From the NCBI GenBank assembly GCA_018063245.1, contig JAGPBS010000021.1, forward strand, positions 1 through 36,037: a DNA stretch of 36,037 nucleotides. The letters are read 5' to 3'. The translations under genes and the position numbers were made by a program. Numbering within the stretch: the stretch's first letter is position 1; the number at the start of each line of letters is the position of its first letter. Below are positions 1 through 8,541 of the stretch, one piece after another. A model generated the notes under the pieces. It did not search any database, was not told the DNA's origin, and saw nothing but the letters and a program-made list of their open reading frames with translations. This stretch comes from Alphaproteobacteria bacterium. GTDB taxonomy: Bacteria > Pseudomonadota > Alphaproteobacteria > JAGPBS01.

Positions 1-25
1 GTTGTGGACTTTTGGATAACTTATC

Positions 26-75
26 CTCTAAAGCGGACATTTCTATCTTGCTCTAAAGCGGACATTTCTATTTTG
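26..75. repeat. Tandem direct repeat, 2 x 25 bp; possible insertion-sequence end
   Basis: Two adjacent 25-base units (26-50 and 51-75) both begin CTCTAAAGCGGACATTTC and differ at one base (C47 versus T72). Multiple short direct repeats near a terminus are typical of IS21-type elements, so this could be the end of an insertion sequence lying left of the window. No transposase is visible, so that identity is an inference. Confidence 0.45.
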
Positions 76-115
76 CCTTGACAGAGGGAAAATATCTATT
101 ATCGATTGTTGATAT

Positions 116-766
116 TTACATCGTCCCGAACATGCGATCACCCGCATCGCCAAGTCCTGGAACGATGTAGGCTTTCTCATTCAATTTTTCATCGAGTGAG
201 GCTGTAAAGAGAGGAACGCGCGGGTGGCTTTTTTGGAAGACCTCAATGCCTTCAGGCGCTGCAACCAAGGACAGGAATTTAATGCGTTCATCCGGAACGC
301 CGTGTTTGTTTAAAACGTCGCAAGCGTAAGCGGCTGAATTTCCTGTTGCGAGCATCGGGTCAACCAGGATAAAAAGGCGGTCTTCAGCTGTTGGAAGCTT
401 AACCATATACTCCACAGGCATGTGTGTTTCAGGGTGGCGATAAAGGCCAATATGGCCGAGTTTTGCGGCTGGCATAAGATCGAGAAGCCCGTCAGCCATG
501 ACAAGGCCTGCACGCAGAATAGGAACGATGGCGATTTTTTTACCATCAAGGAACGGAGCGCTCATCTCGCAGATAGGTGTTTGGATTGTTTCATATTTAA
601 TTGGGAGGTCACGGGTGATTTCGTATCCCATCAAAAGAGCGATTTCTCTTAAAAGGCGGCGGAATCCCATGGTGGTTCTTGTTTCATCGCGCATGTGCGA
701 GAGCTTATGTTGAACGAGAGGGTGGTTGACAATGAATAAATTGGAATATTTTTCATGTTCATACAT
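116..766 (-). CDS. upp: Uracil phosphoribosyltransferase
   Basis: Cytosolic pyrimidine-salvage enzyme that makes UMP from uracil and PRPP. The 216-aa product has the usual family length. The sequence shows the family N-terminus ([14 protein letters not shown], about residues 15-28), the IVPILRAGL segment (80-88), the PRPP-binding loop VDPMLATGN (135-143) and the uracil-binding C-terminus [10 protein letters not shown] (206-215). An in-frame start exists 54 bases upstream at 820, but the start at 766 fits the family N-terminus and has a GAAAGG ribosome-binding site about 10 bases before it. The gene is divergent from rpe. Uracil salvage suits an organism that takes nucleobases from its surroundings. 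Confidence 0.95.
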   Translation of the reverse strand: MYEHEKYSNLFIVNHPLVQHKLSHMRDETRTTMGFRRLLREIALLMGYEITRDLPIKYETIQTPICEMSAPFLDGKKIAIVPILRAGLVMADGLLDLMPAAKLGHIGLYRHPETHMPVEYMVKLPTAEDRLFILVDPMLATGNSAAYACDVLNKHGVPDERIKFLSLVAAPEGIEVFQKSHPRVPLFTASLDEKLNEKAYIVPGLGDAGDRMFGTM

Positions 767-964
767 TAGCGGAAAGCCTTTCATCGTGAAAATTTGTTTA
801 TTTTGAAATCTTTGAAACACTAGCAGACTTTTTTCAAAAGACCAAGGAAAGAATGAATTATTTTGAAAGGCTCCAGTTTTATGGATCGCTTCTTTCAGAA
901 AAAAATATCACATTAAAGCATAAAGATGCTTTCGCTTCTCACATCAATCGCATATACTAAGGCT

Positions 965-1630
965 ATGAATAGACAGATTTCAATTGCCCCCTCTCTTTTA
1001 GCCGCCGATTTTACAAAATTGGGCGCTGAGCTTTTGGCTGCCGAAGCTGGCGGTGCTGATTATTTCCATATGGATATTATGGATGGTCATTTTGTGCCGA
1101 ATATTTCTTACGGTCCTTCTGTTGTGAGAGCCTTGCGGCCTTTGACGAAAAAGCCATTTGACGTGCATCTGATGATCACGCCGACTGATTCCATGATTCC
1201 AGCTTTTGTTGAAGCGGGCAGTGATATTATTACAGTCCATGCGGAAGCGGGACCAAATGTCTATCGAACGATTCAGCTCATTAAATCATTTGGCGTTAAA
1301 GCGGGACTTTCGATTAATCCTGGAACGCCAGTCTCTTACCTTGAGCCGCTGCTAAATGAAATCGATTTGATTTTGATCATGACGGTGAATCCTGGGTTTG
1401 GAGGGCAAAGCTTTTTGAACAGTCAGCTTTCTAAAATTGAAAAAACGCGCGAGATGATTGATCGCAACGGTCGGGCCATTTTGCTGGAAGTGGATGGCGG
1501 CATAACAACGACAACTGCAGGATCTGTTATCAAGGCAGGTGCTGATATCCTTGTTGCAGGTACGGCTGTTTTTAATGGTTCGCCTGAGCATTATGCTGAT
1601 CGCATCAATGCTTTGAGAGTGGCGAGGTGA
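965..1630 (+). CDS. rpe: Ribulose-phosphate 3-epimerase
   Basis: Cytosolic enzyme of the pentose phosphate pathway that interconverts ribulose 5-phosphate and xylulose 5-phosphate on a TIM barrel. With the start at 965 the protein is 221 aa, the normal length. The start region (IAPSLLAADF, residues 7-16) and metal/catalytic residues are visible: H35 and D37 in FHMDIMDG, H69 in DVHLM, and D177 in LEVDGG. The phosphate-binding VNPGFGGQSF (141-150) is intact. A longer reading frame begins at 926, but its extra 13 residues have no counterpart in the family. A TATACT sequence at about 953-958 may be a -10 element. The heparinase-family gene starts 3 bases after the stop, so the two are probably cotranscribed. 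Confidence 0.95.
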   Translation: MNRQISIAPSLLAADFTKLGAELLAAEAGGADYFHMDIMDGHFVPNISYGPSVVRALRPLTKKPFDVHLMITPTDSMIPAFVEAGSDIITVHAEAGPNVYRTIQLIKSFGVKAGLSINPGTPVSYLEPLLNEIDLILIMTVNPGFGGQSFLNSQLSKIEKTREMIDRNGRAILLEVDGGITTTTAGSVIKAGADILVAGTAVFNGSPEHYADRINALRVAR

Positions 1631-1633
1631 CTG

Positions 1634-3253
1634 ATGGACAGACTTCAAACAACCATTCAGCAAGTTAAAACGTTAGCTTTCCGGTTGCCCTTTTACCACT
1701 TATCCTTAAAGCCACCATTGCATGCAAGCATTTCGGTGATGCCTCATGATCCTTGGCCAGGTAATCGCGATATTGGTTTTCAGATCTTAAGCAATGTTTA
1801 TGAGTTTGAAGGTCACTCCTATCAAGGCAATACAATTCCATGGAATGATCCATTTTTGCCGCAAACATGGCGAAATTATGCGCATAGTTTCCATTGGCTC
1901 AGAGATCTGAGGGAAACATCTGTTGAAACAGCGCGCCGTAAAGCACGCGATATGATCATGGATTGGTTTGAAAAGAATGAAAAGTGGGATGAATTCTCCT
2001 GGGCCGGAGATCGTATTGCAAAGCGCGTTTATCATCTGATTGCTCTCTATGATTTTTATGCTTCCTCAGCAAATGAGACTTTTATTAATGATGTAAGGCG
2101 TTATATCTTCCAGCAAATCAAGCATTTGCTGCGTTTGAATTTTTCAACCTATCAAGGCAATCGTCAGGTGACGATTATTAGAGGGATTCTATATGGTCTT
2201 TTCAATTTGCCTGAATCAAAGCGGTTGATTACCTCTTATGAGAAGCGACTTTTTAAAATCACCGTAAGCCTCTTGACCGCGGATGGATTTCATCAATCAC
2301 GCAATCCGACTCATCATGTTGAGTTGATGCGTCTGTTGATTGATATTAAATATTTGTACCAGGCCTCGAATAGAGCGATTCCAGTTCAATTGAATCAGAC
2401 TTTAAAGCAAATGGCTCCTTATCTGAAGTTTTTAATGTCTCAAGATGGTGGACTCTTTTTGTTCCAAGGTAGTTGGGAGCAGGATAAAGATTTTTTGACG
2501 ACGCTGCAGACACACCTGGATCACAAAGTGAAGAATCAGAAATCATTTCCGCGTTCAGGTTATGAGCGGATTTCTGCAGGCAAATCTTTGCTTTTTGTTG
2601 ATGTTGGCGTTCCGCCAGAATCTCCTTTTGATCATTGGGCCCATGCTGGAACTTTTGCTTTTGAGTTTTCGAGCAATAAACAAAGACTCATTGTGAATTG
2701 TGGGCATCCACAAAATAGTCATGATCATTGGGATCGTCTTCTGGCAACGACAGCGGCTCATTCAACTTTGACGTTAGAAGACACCAATTCATCTGAAGTG
2801 CTCGCCAAAGGTCTTGGTAAAAAACCATCGGACATTGCTCATTATGTGGATCAGGAAGAAAACAGAATATCCCTTTCAATGAGTCATGATGGCTATATGT
2901 TTAATCACAAAACGCGCCATCGACGTCTTTTCCATCTGTCTGAAAATGGTCAAGTATTGAGTGGTGAAGATATTCTCGAAGGGCCAACCGGTAAAGAATT
3001 TGCTATACGCTTCCATTTGCATCCGAAGGTAAAGCTATCTCTCATTCAAGAAAGTAAGGCGGTTTTATTGCAATTGCCGAGTGGATCGGGTTGGAAAATG
3101 TCAGCGCATGGCGAAGAGCTTTCGATTGAACCAAGCATTTATTTTGGTGATGGGAAAAATCCAGTCTCAACAAAGCAAATTGTGATCAAAGGCGTGACAG
3201 CGCCAAATCCTGAGAATAGAGCGCAAATCAAGTGGCTTTTTGAAATGATTTAA
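1634..3253 (+). CDS. Heparinase II/III family protein
   Basis: A 539-aa protein resembling the alphaproteobacterial heparinase II/III-like family: an N-terminal alpha-helical (alpha/alpha toroid) half with many Trp and Tyr residues (WLRDLRE, FSWAGDRIAKRVYH), then a beta-rich C-terminal half starting near SYERISAGKSLLFVDVG-like sequence. The conserved NCGHPQNSHDHWDRLLATTAAHSTL region (about residues 354-378) carries the His/Asn pattern of the family. No clear signal peptide is seen. It follows rpe by 3 bases with a GAGGTGA ribosome-binding site. In many alphaproteobacteria such a gene lies near rsmB, rpe and purH. Its substrate is unknown; a polysaccharide-lyase role is inferred from fold only. 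A terminator follows. Confidence 0.85.
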   Translation: MDRLQTTIQQVKTLAFRLPFYHLSLKPPLHASISVMPHDPWPGNRDIGFQILSNVYEFEGHSYQGNTIPWNDPFLPQTWRNYAHSFHWLRDLRETSVETARRKARDMIMDWFEKNEKWDEFSWAGDRIAKRVYHLIALYDFYASSANETFINDVRRYIFQQIKHLLRLNFSTYQGNRQVTIIRGILYGLFNLPESKRLITSYEKRLFKITVSLLTADGFHQSRNPTHHVELMRLLIDIKYLYQASNRAIPVQLNQTLKQMAPYLKFLMSQDGGLFLFQGSWEQDKDFLTTLQTHLDHKVKNQKSFPRSGYERISAGKSLLFVDVGVPPESPFDHWAHAGTFAFEFSSNKQRLIVNCGHPQNSHDHWDRLLATTAAHSTLTLEDTNSSEVLAKGLGKKPSDIAHYVDQEENRISLSMSHDGYMFNHKTRHRRLFHLSENGQVLSGEDILEGPTGKEFAIRFHLHPKVKLSLIQESKAVLLQLPSGSGWKMSAHGEELSIEPSIYFGDGKNPVSTKQIVIKGVTAPNPENRAQIKWLFEMI

Positions 3254-3260
3254 GATGCTA

Positions 3261-3296
3261 AAAAATAAAGGCCCTGAAAGGGCCTATATTTTTTGT
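3261..3296. terminator. Bidirectional rho-independent terminator
   Basis: AGGCCCT (3269-3275), loop GAA, AGGGCCT (3279-3285) form a perfect 7-bp stem. An A-run precedes it and a T-run follows, so it can end both the converging heparinase-family gene and the PEP-CTERM gene. Confidence 0.88.
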
Positions 3297-3310
3297 TGTG
3301 ACAGATTGAC

Positions 3311-4000
3311 TTAATTGATGTATCTGCGATATCCGGCAAGCATCAAACCAAGCCCACCAAACATGAGGAGCATAGATCCTGGTTCAGGTGTAGGGGTTGG
3401 GTTACATTGATCACTTCCTCTGAGGCAGCCGGTGAACTCGTAAGATGTTCCCGTTGTTTGCCATTTAAGACCAAATGTGTTGAGTGTGAGTGTTTCAGTT
3501 GAACTGTATGTTAAGTGTAGAAGAACAGTATCAGCGCTCTGGGAAGTTAATCCATCATTGATAGGTCCTCCAGGACAACCATTGCCTGACCAAACACAAA
3601 CATCAATTGAATTATCAATCGAAGGCAGGTTTCCAGGGGAGCTGATTGAATCAAATACAAAACCTGGATTTATGAAAGTTCCTGCGACTGTGGGATTGCC
3701 ATTAAACCCAAAAGACAAAATATTTGCTTTTGTATATCCATTTTGAAGGACAGTTGTATTGCTCATTGTGATTGCTAAATCAAGTGATGTACTTGTGAAG
3801 TTTGTCACTGTCCATGCACTTGTTGCACTGAGCGTGATAGGGCCGATGCTGCCATCAAAAGGAACGAAGAGAGAGTAATCTATATTGAAAGACCCATTGC
3901 CTGTGATCGGAACTGTGGCATCCGCCCATGCAGGATTTGAGAAGAGAAGTGCTCCTAAGGCCAAACAGGGAGCCAGTATGTGTTTATTAAAATATATCAT
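3311..4000 (-). CDS. PEP-CTERM sorting domain protein, paralogue 1
   Basis: A 229-aa exported protein. It has an N-terminal signal peptide (hydrophobic to about residue 22, likely cleavage after AWA near 26), a beta-rich middle rich in Thr, Ser and Asn, and a C-terminal PEP-CTERM signal: PTPEPGS (203-208), a hydrophobic helix, then a short basic tail (YRRYIN). In this family exosortase recognises PEP and anchors or releases the protein at the surface. Two Cys pairs are conserved with paralogue 2 (DVCVWSGNGC and GCLRGSDQC) and could form disulfides. The start at 4000 has AAGGAGA five bases upstream. It is the last and, with its neighbour, most similar of three tandem copies. Ligand or role is unknown; no exosortase gene is in the window. 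Confidence 0.88.
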   Translation of the reverse strand: MIYFNKHILAPCLALGALLFSNPAWADATVPITGNGSFNIDYSLFVPFDGSIGPITLSATSAWTVTNFTSTSLDLAITMSNTTVLQNGYTKANILSFGFNGNPTVAGTFINPGFVFDSISSPGNLPSIDNSIDVCVWSGNGCPGGPINDGLTSQSADTVLLHLTYSSTETLTLNTFGLKWQTTGTSYEFTGCLRGSDQCNPTPTPEPGSMLLMFGGLGLMLAGYRRYIN

Positions 4001-4252
4001 TTTAGTCTCCTTTTTATATTCAAATATGCTTTTTCTACTTATAGGAAGAATAAAATCAATCTATTGTTTGTCGATGTTTTCAGTAATTTGTATGGCTCGC
4101 AATGATTTATTCTCACCCTATTCATTGCATTAAGCGTGCCGCGAATTATTTCCAACAAAATCAATATTTTACAATCTTCATGGATGGGTGGAAATGCACG
4201 AGATGTGCAAAAACACAACAGAATGTTTGTTGTGCGAACATTTTTTGCTGAA
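4001..4252. other. Intergenic, 252 bp, no gene found
   Basis: Spacer between the first two PEP-CTERM genes. AT-rich, with no convincing open reading frame or RNA. It should hold the promoter or leader of the 3311-4000 gene if that gene is transcribed separately. Confidence 0.5.
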
Positions 4253-4945
4253 TTATTTTTTGCTTCTTTGACGTTTGGAGAAAAAGGTGATGAATCCAAG
4301 GCCTCCCAGTAAGAGAAGCGCTGATCCTGGTTCAGGGGTTGATATGCCACATCCTGAGCTTCCTTGCAGGCAGCCTGTGAATGCATAAGATGTTCCCGTT
4401 GTTTGCCATTTGATGCCAAAGGTGTTGAGTGTTAGCAACGAAGTTGAAGCATAAGTTAAGTGGAGTTTCACGCTGTCAGAGCTGGGCGTAGATAATCCAT
4501 TATTGATGCTTCCTCCAGAGCAATTATTGCCAGCCCAAACACAAACATCTATTGTATTATCAATAGATGGCAGATTTCCTGGTGAGGATATCCCATCAAA
4601 TACTGTGCCGGCAGTTGTGAGGGTGCCATGGACGGTTGGATTGCCGTTAAAACCAAAAGACATGATATTTGCTTTCGTGTAATCGTTTTGTAAAATCGTT
4701 GTATTGGTAATGGCAACTGTCAGATCAAGAGATGTGCTCGTAAAATTTGTGACTGTCCACGTGCTTGTTGCATTGAGTGTAATGGGGCCAATACCACCTG
4801 TAACAGGAACAAGCATAGAGTAAATGATATTAAAGGATGTGTTTCCAGTGATAGGGACGATGGCATCTGCCAATGCATTACTTGAAAAGAGAAGCGTACC
4901 TATCATGATCAGAGGAGTGAGTAGTCGCTTTTGTAAGGATGTCAT
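4253..4945 (-). CDS. PEP-CTERM sorting domain protein, paralogue 2
   Basis: A 230-aa exported protein closely related along its whole length to the 3311-4000 product. Shared blocks include WTVTNFTSTSLDL, SFGFNGNPTV, SSPGNLPSIDN, DVCVW.GN.C.GG and KWQTTGTSY. It has a signal peptide (likely cleavage after ALA near residue 26) and a C-terminal STPEPGS (202-208), hydrophobic stretch and basic tail FFSKRQRSKK, i.e. a complete PEP-CTERM signal. The start at 4945 has an AGGAGA ribosome-binding site. The high identity with paralogue 1 points to a recent tandem duplication. Function is unknown beyond surface targeting. Confidence 0.88.
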   Translation of the reverse strand: MTSLQKRLLTPLIMIGTLLFSSNALADAIVPITGNTSFNIIYSMLVPVTGGIGPITLNATSTWTVTNFTSTSLDLTVAITNTTILQNDYTKANIMSFGFNGNPTVHGTLTTAGTVFDGISSPGNLPSIDNTIDVCVWAGNNCSGGSINNGLSTPSSDSVKLHLTYASTSLLTLNTFGIKWQTTGTSYAFTGCLQGSSGCGISTPEPGSALLLLGGLGFITFFSKRQRSKK

Positions 4946-5153
4946 TATAATCTCCTGATATATTTAGCAATATATGCAAATTGTACAGTGCAAGATTGCT
5001 TAATGCATAAACTATACCAAAATTAGTAGTCAATAAAATCAATATTTTAAATAAATTTTATGTTTTGATTTTGAGAGAAATGTAATAAAAAATGACATAA
5101 TGCGTGAGTTTCATAAGAAAAACACATACTTTCTGGGGTTGTAAGAGGTGAAA

Positions 5154-5828
5154 TTAAGCTTGACCGTATCGTGACAATACAACCATGAGCCCTAGTCCTG
5201 CAAGAATAAGGAAAATTGATTCAGGCTCAACGGAAATTGTTGTTGTATTACAAGAACTACCAACACAGCCCTCAGGTTCAAAAGATCCCCAGGCTGTTTG
5301 CCATTTCATACCAAAGGTGGTTAAGGTGAAATTTTTAACTGGATCATCGCAGTCTGCAAGGTCGAGTCTGAAAGAGACGGTATTAGTAAGTCCTGCGAAA
5401 AGACCCCCATTACTCCCGCCTGAACAATTATTACCGCCAAAAATACACATGTCAACTTTTCCGAATGAAGGTAAGGTTGTGTCTGTGTCATAATTTAAAA
5501 AAGCAGTTCCTTTCTTAAATTTAGAGATATCCATATCTTGATCGATATTAAAACCAAAAGCTGTGATGCGTGCATCTTTTGAGGCATAATTAGGGGAGAC
5601 AACAGTATTGTTTTTCATAGAGATGGAAAGATCGAATCCAGTTGATGAGTAGTTTGTGATTGTCCAAGTACTATTCCCAACAAGATCAAAAGGCAGTGCT
5701 CCACTTTTAGGGACAAGATAAGTGATATTAAAGGACCCATTACCGCTGATTGTAATTGCTTCTGTTTTCAGAGCAAGGCAGGTTACCAGAATGACTGAAA
5801 GAATAACTGTTTTGATGAGTTGAATCAT
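5154..5828 (-). CDS. PEP-CTERM-like exported protein, paralogue 3 (divergent)
   Basis: A 224-aa exported protein, the more distant member of the three-copy cluster. It keeps the mature N-terminus ISGNGSFNITYLVP, the TWTITNYSSTGFDLSISM segment, the CIFGGNNCSGG cysteine motif and MKWQTAWGSFEPEGC. The C-terminal signal is altered: VEPES replaces PEPGS before the hydrophobic stretch and basic end (SRYGQA), so exosortase recognition may be weakened. An upstream TTG in frame (5849) exists, but the ATG at 5828 has AGGAGA six bases before it and gives a standard signal peptide (MIQLIKTVILSVILVTCLALKTEA-like). It is first in the cluster and lies just downstream of the flgE terminator. Confidence 0.82.
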   Translation of the reverse strand: MIQLIKTVILSVILVTCLALKTEAITISGNGSFNITYLVPKSGALPFDLVGNSTWTITNYSSTGFDLSISMKNNTVVSPNYASKDARITAFGFNIDQDMDISKFKKGTAFLNYDTDTTLPSFGKVDMCIFGGNNCSGGSNGGLFAGLTNTVSFRLDLADCDDPVKNFTLTTFGMKWQTAWGSFEPEGCVGSSCNTTTISVEPESIFLILAGLGLMVVLSRYGQA

Positions 5829-5843
5829 ATTGAATCTCCTATT

Positions 5844-5870
5844 ATTCAATATAGGATATCACTATATTGA
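5844..5870. repeat. Palindrome in the leader of PEP-CTERM paralogue 3
   Basis: TTCAATATAG and CTATATTGAA form a perfect 10-bp inverted repeat separated by 7 bases. It lies just before the ribosome-binding site of the gene starting at 5828 and just after the flgE terminator. It may be an operator or a 5' stem-loop; function is inferred from position only. Confidence 0.5.
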
Positions 5871-5915
5871 AAAAAATTAATTAACAGGCTGTCTTAAAGA
5901 CTGCCTGTTAATTAG
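5868..5915 (-). terminator. Rho-independent terminator of the fliK-flgD-flgE operon
   Basis: A 17-bp stem with one mismatch (arms about 5878-5894 and 5896-5912, containing AATTAACAGGC and GCCTGTTAATT). On the minus strand it is followed by a run of seven T. It lies 14 bases after the flgE stop. Confidence 0.85.
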
Positions 5916-5925
5916 TTCAAAATCA

Positions 5926-7512
5926 TTAGCGTAGATTTGTGAGTTCTTTCATCATTTGATCTGCAGCTGAAATCACTTTTGTATTCGCGCTGTAAGCTGT
6001 TTGGATCTGAATAATATCCGTAAACTCTGTTGCAATATCAACGTTTGAAAGTTCAAGTGAGCCTTCAGCAATTTTACCTGCACCACTGTCACCGGCTTGA
6101 CGTAAGTTATATTCCCCAGAATCTGACGTTTGAGTGAAGACGTTCCCTGTTTTAGCAGAAAGACCATCCGGATTTGCAAATGTTGCAATTGGTAAAAGAT
6201 AGAGCTTTTTGAACTGACCGTTACTGAAAGAGGCTGTTACATATCCATCTTTATCAATCGCAATACCTGTTTTAAGACCCAGTGCAGCACCGTTTTGGTT
6301 GACGAAGTTAACGTTATAGTTTGATGTGAGCTGTGTAACGTTCCCTTTTGTTTTGTTTCCGCTGCTATCTACACCGAAGTCAAAGGTGATTGTTTGGTTA
6401 CCCGCACCTGTGACCATTGGATCCCAAGGCATAACGATTGGACTGCCCAGCGTACCTGTGATACCAGCTGGTGAGCCGTCTGTGTTAAATGAGAGTGTAC
6501 CTATCCCAATAAGGCCATTCACTGTTGTTGCGAGTGTTGGATCTGCAACTCTGGCTTCTATATCCCAAGAGTTTGTAGCCGCTTTTTTAAAGTCGAGCTG
6601 AACTTCTCTTGGTGTACCAAGTGTATCGTAAACGGTAACACTTCTTCTGAAGTCATACCCTGTTTTGACAACTTGAGGTTTTTGGAAGAAGGAATTGACG
6701 ATATTCCCAACAGCACCATTTGTGATTGTGATGGTATCAGTCATTGAGTTTGCTTTAATAACCAACTGTCCATTTGTTTCAGTTGCGGTAATGGTTGGGA
6801 CTGCCGTGTTAATTTTTGTGACAAGAGCTGCCAGCGTATCCGTTACGAGGATAGGAATATTTACATTCGCGCCGCCATTAATTGAAATATTAAAGTCGGT
6901 TGTCACGCCTGGGTTTCCAAGAGCAGCTTGCAGTTCTGTCGCATCAACTGGTGTTGACCCTAGAACAATCGATGTTGCCCCGAGTTTTTCTCCAGCGTTT
7001 AGGTTCATCCCGAACTCAACTCTTGTTGTTGCTGAAGCAATACCATTAAAAGTTGAGGTGTTGACAGGTGTTAGACTTGAAATATCGGCATTAGCAGCAG
7101 GTGGGTTGCCGTTAATATCAAGAAGCCATCCTTGCAGGAAGAAGTTTCCTAGTTTCAGATTGCCGAGATTGTCAGCTGTAAAGGCGCCATCACGTGAGAA
7201 ATAAGGAGTCTGGTCGTTGCCCCCTGAGTTGAGCACAAAAAATCCACCACCGGAAATCGCTGTGTGTGTCGCTGAGTTAGATGCTTGAATCAATCCTTGT
7301 TCAGAAATCGTATTGCGGACTGTATTTCTGACACCGCCTGGGCTGTATGCTGTATTTTGGTTTGTTTGAGTAACCTGTGATTCAATATGAGATAAGATAC
7401 GTTTATATCCATTCGTACTAATGTTGGCAATATTGTTACCGCGTTTACCAAGTTCTTGAGCCTGAACTTGAAGGCCTGATCTTGCTGCAATGAGTGCACC
7501 ATAAGTTGACAT
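5926..7512 (-). CDS. flgE: Flagellar hook protein FlgE
   Basis: Subunit of the flagellar hook, the flexible joint outside the cell that links rod and filament. The 528-aa protein has the axial-family N-terminus (NNIANISTNGYKR, residues 26-38) and C-terminus (GSLELSNVDIATEFTDIIQIQTAYSANTKVI...), which form the coiled core; the long middle is the exposed beta domain (it includes a DTLGTPREVQLDFKK segment typical of FlgE). The AAAGGAGA ribosome-binding site supports the start at 7512. It is the last gene of the fliK-flgD-flgE operon, 32 bases after flgD, and is followed by a strong terminator. Export is by the flagellar type III apparatus, so there is no Sec signal. Confidence 0.95.
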   Translation of the reverse strand: MSTYGALIAARSGLQVQAQELGKRGNNIANISTNGYKRILSHIESQVTQTNQNTAYSPGGVRNTVRNTISEQGLIQASNSATHTAISGGGFFVLNSGGNDQTPYFSRDGAFTADNLGNLKLGNFFLQGWLLDINGNPPAANADISSLTPVNTSTFNGIASATTRVEFGMNLNAGEKLGATSIVLGSTPVDATELQAALGNPGVTTDFNISINGGANVNIPILVTDTLAALVTKINTAVPTITATETNGQLVIKANSMTDTITITNGAVGNIVNSFFQKPQVVKTGYDFRRSVTVYDTLGTPREVQLDFKKAATNSWDIEARVADPTLATTVNGLIGIGTLSFNTDGSPAGITGTLGSPIVMPWDPMVTGAGNQTITFDFGVDSSGNKTKGNVTQLTSNYNVNFVNQNGAALGLKTGIAIDKDGYVTASFSNGQFKKLYLLPIATFANPDGLSAKTGNVFTQTSDSGEYNLRQAGDSGAGKIAEGSLELSNVDIATEFTDIIQIQTAYSANTKVISAADQMMKELTNLR

Positions 7513-7544
7513 TTGTATTCTCCTTTGTTTTTTTCTTGTTGTAT

Positions 7545-8516
7545 TTAATTTACTTCAATAGGGTTGGCCAGAGCTTCAACAGGAAGCGCTTCTATAGCCG
7601 GTGCTATAACAGGTTCTTCAGCTTTGAGTTCTGCTAGATTCTCAAAAAACCCTTTGAGTTGATTGCTGATCTCTGCACTGATATCAGCAGACACGGTGGT
7701 GGGTTGTTGAACTTGTGATCTAGGCATGTTGAATGAATCAACTTTATCAATGAGGAATTCTCGTGAACCTGCTCTGAGGTAAGTTTTTTTGTTTCTTGGT
7801 TGAATTCCTGTAATGATTTCACGGTTGTATGTTTTGAGAGGCATCATCTCACCATTGGCTTTGACGCCAGTGACGCTTACTTTATAAAGGCCATCTTCTT
7901 GTTGTAGATCTTGTGTGTTTTTACCATCCCAAGCCAATTGATGACGTCCTGTTTGGGCAGGCCCTTTTGTTTCCCTGATAGGCAGACCGCTTGCATTTGT
8001 GATCATCACTTTGACTTCTGTGAGTGTTTCATCATCGGGGACATCGTATGAGAAGAGTGCAGCGCCATCAGCCAGACTAATATCATTGGTCTGGAAATCG
8101 ACTTCGGTTCCAATCAGATTTGTTGCGGCGTAAAATTCTTGTTTGTTCACTGATTCCATTTGCTTTTCAAGTTTGCTATTCACTTCAATAAGCTGTTCAT
8201 TTGTCACAAACTGTGAGAGTTGTTGAACAAATTTTTCTGTTTTCGGAGGATCAAGGCCTTGGTTTTTAAGCTGAGCCATCAAAATTTTTAAGAACATATC
8301 CTTTTGTTCATCGGCGCGAATGATTGATTTTTTTGATGTTTGATTGCCATCAGGATTCATCAGAGCTCTGATTTCTTCAGGATCACTTGTCTTTTCTTTT
8401 ATTTTTTTTAGCTTTGCGAGATATTCTTCATTCTTATTGGTGGTCCGTGACAAATTTTCCCGATTTGCTCTGTAGGGATCGTTTGTTGAGAAAGTATTTG
8501 CATCGATCATTGACAT
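7545..8516 (-). CDS. flgD: Flagellar hook assembly (capping) protein FlgD
   Basis: Scaffold that caps the growing hook while FlgE polymerises. The signature FLKILMAQLKNQ lies at residues 75-86, followed by the QQLSQFVTNEQLIEVN helix; a FlgD Ig-like/tudor region follows (GRHQLAWDGKNTQDLQQEDGLYKV). At 323 aa it is longer than the usual 220-240: about 50 extra residues precede the signature and about 80 follow the tudor-like domain, ending in an acidic, Ala/Pro-rich tail. GAGGA four bases before the ATG supports the start. It is the middle gene of the operon, 25 bases after fliK and 32 before flgE. Confidence 0.93.
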   Translation of the reverse strand: MSMIDANTFSTNDPYRANRENLSRTTNKNEEYLAKLKKIKEKTSDPEEIRALMNPDGNQTSKKSIIRADEQKDMFLKILMAQLKNQGLDPPKTEKFVQQLSQFVTNEQLIEVNSKLEKQMESVNKQEFYAATNLIGTEVDFQTNDISLADGAALFSYDVPDDETLTEVKVMITNASGLPIRETKGPAQTGRHQLAWDGKNTQDLQQEDGLYKVSVTGVKANGEMMPLKTYNREIITGIQPRNKKTYLRAGSREFLIDKVDSFNMPRSQVQQPTTVSADISAEISNQLKGFFENLAELKAEEPVIAPAIEALPVEALANPIEVN

Positions 8517-8541
8517 AGTGTCCTCATTTTCGTTGGATTGC

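Noticed and set aside
4039-4419. A 126-codon minus-strand frame overlapping the PEP-CTERM paralogue 2 gene.
   Set aside because: It overlaps the 3' end of a well-supported gene in another frame and shows no protein-like pattern.
6695-7204. A 169-codon plus-strand frame inside flgE.
   Set aside because: It is antisense to a clear flgE reading frame and its translation has no recognisable motif or ribosome-binding site.
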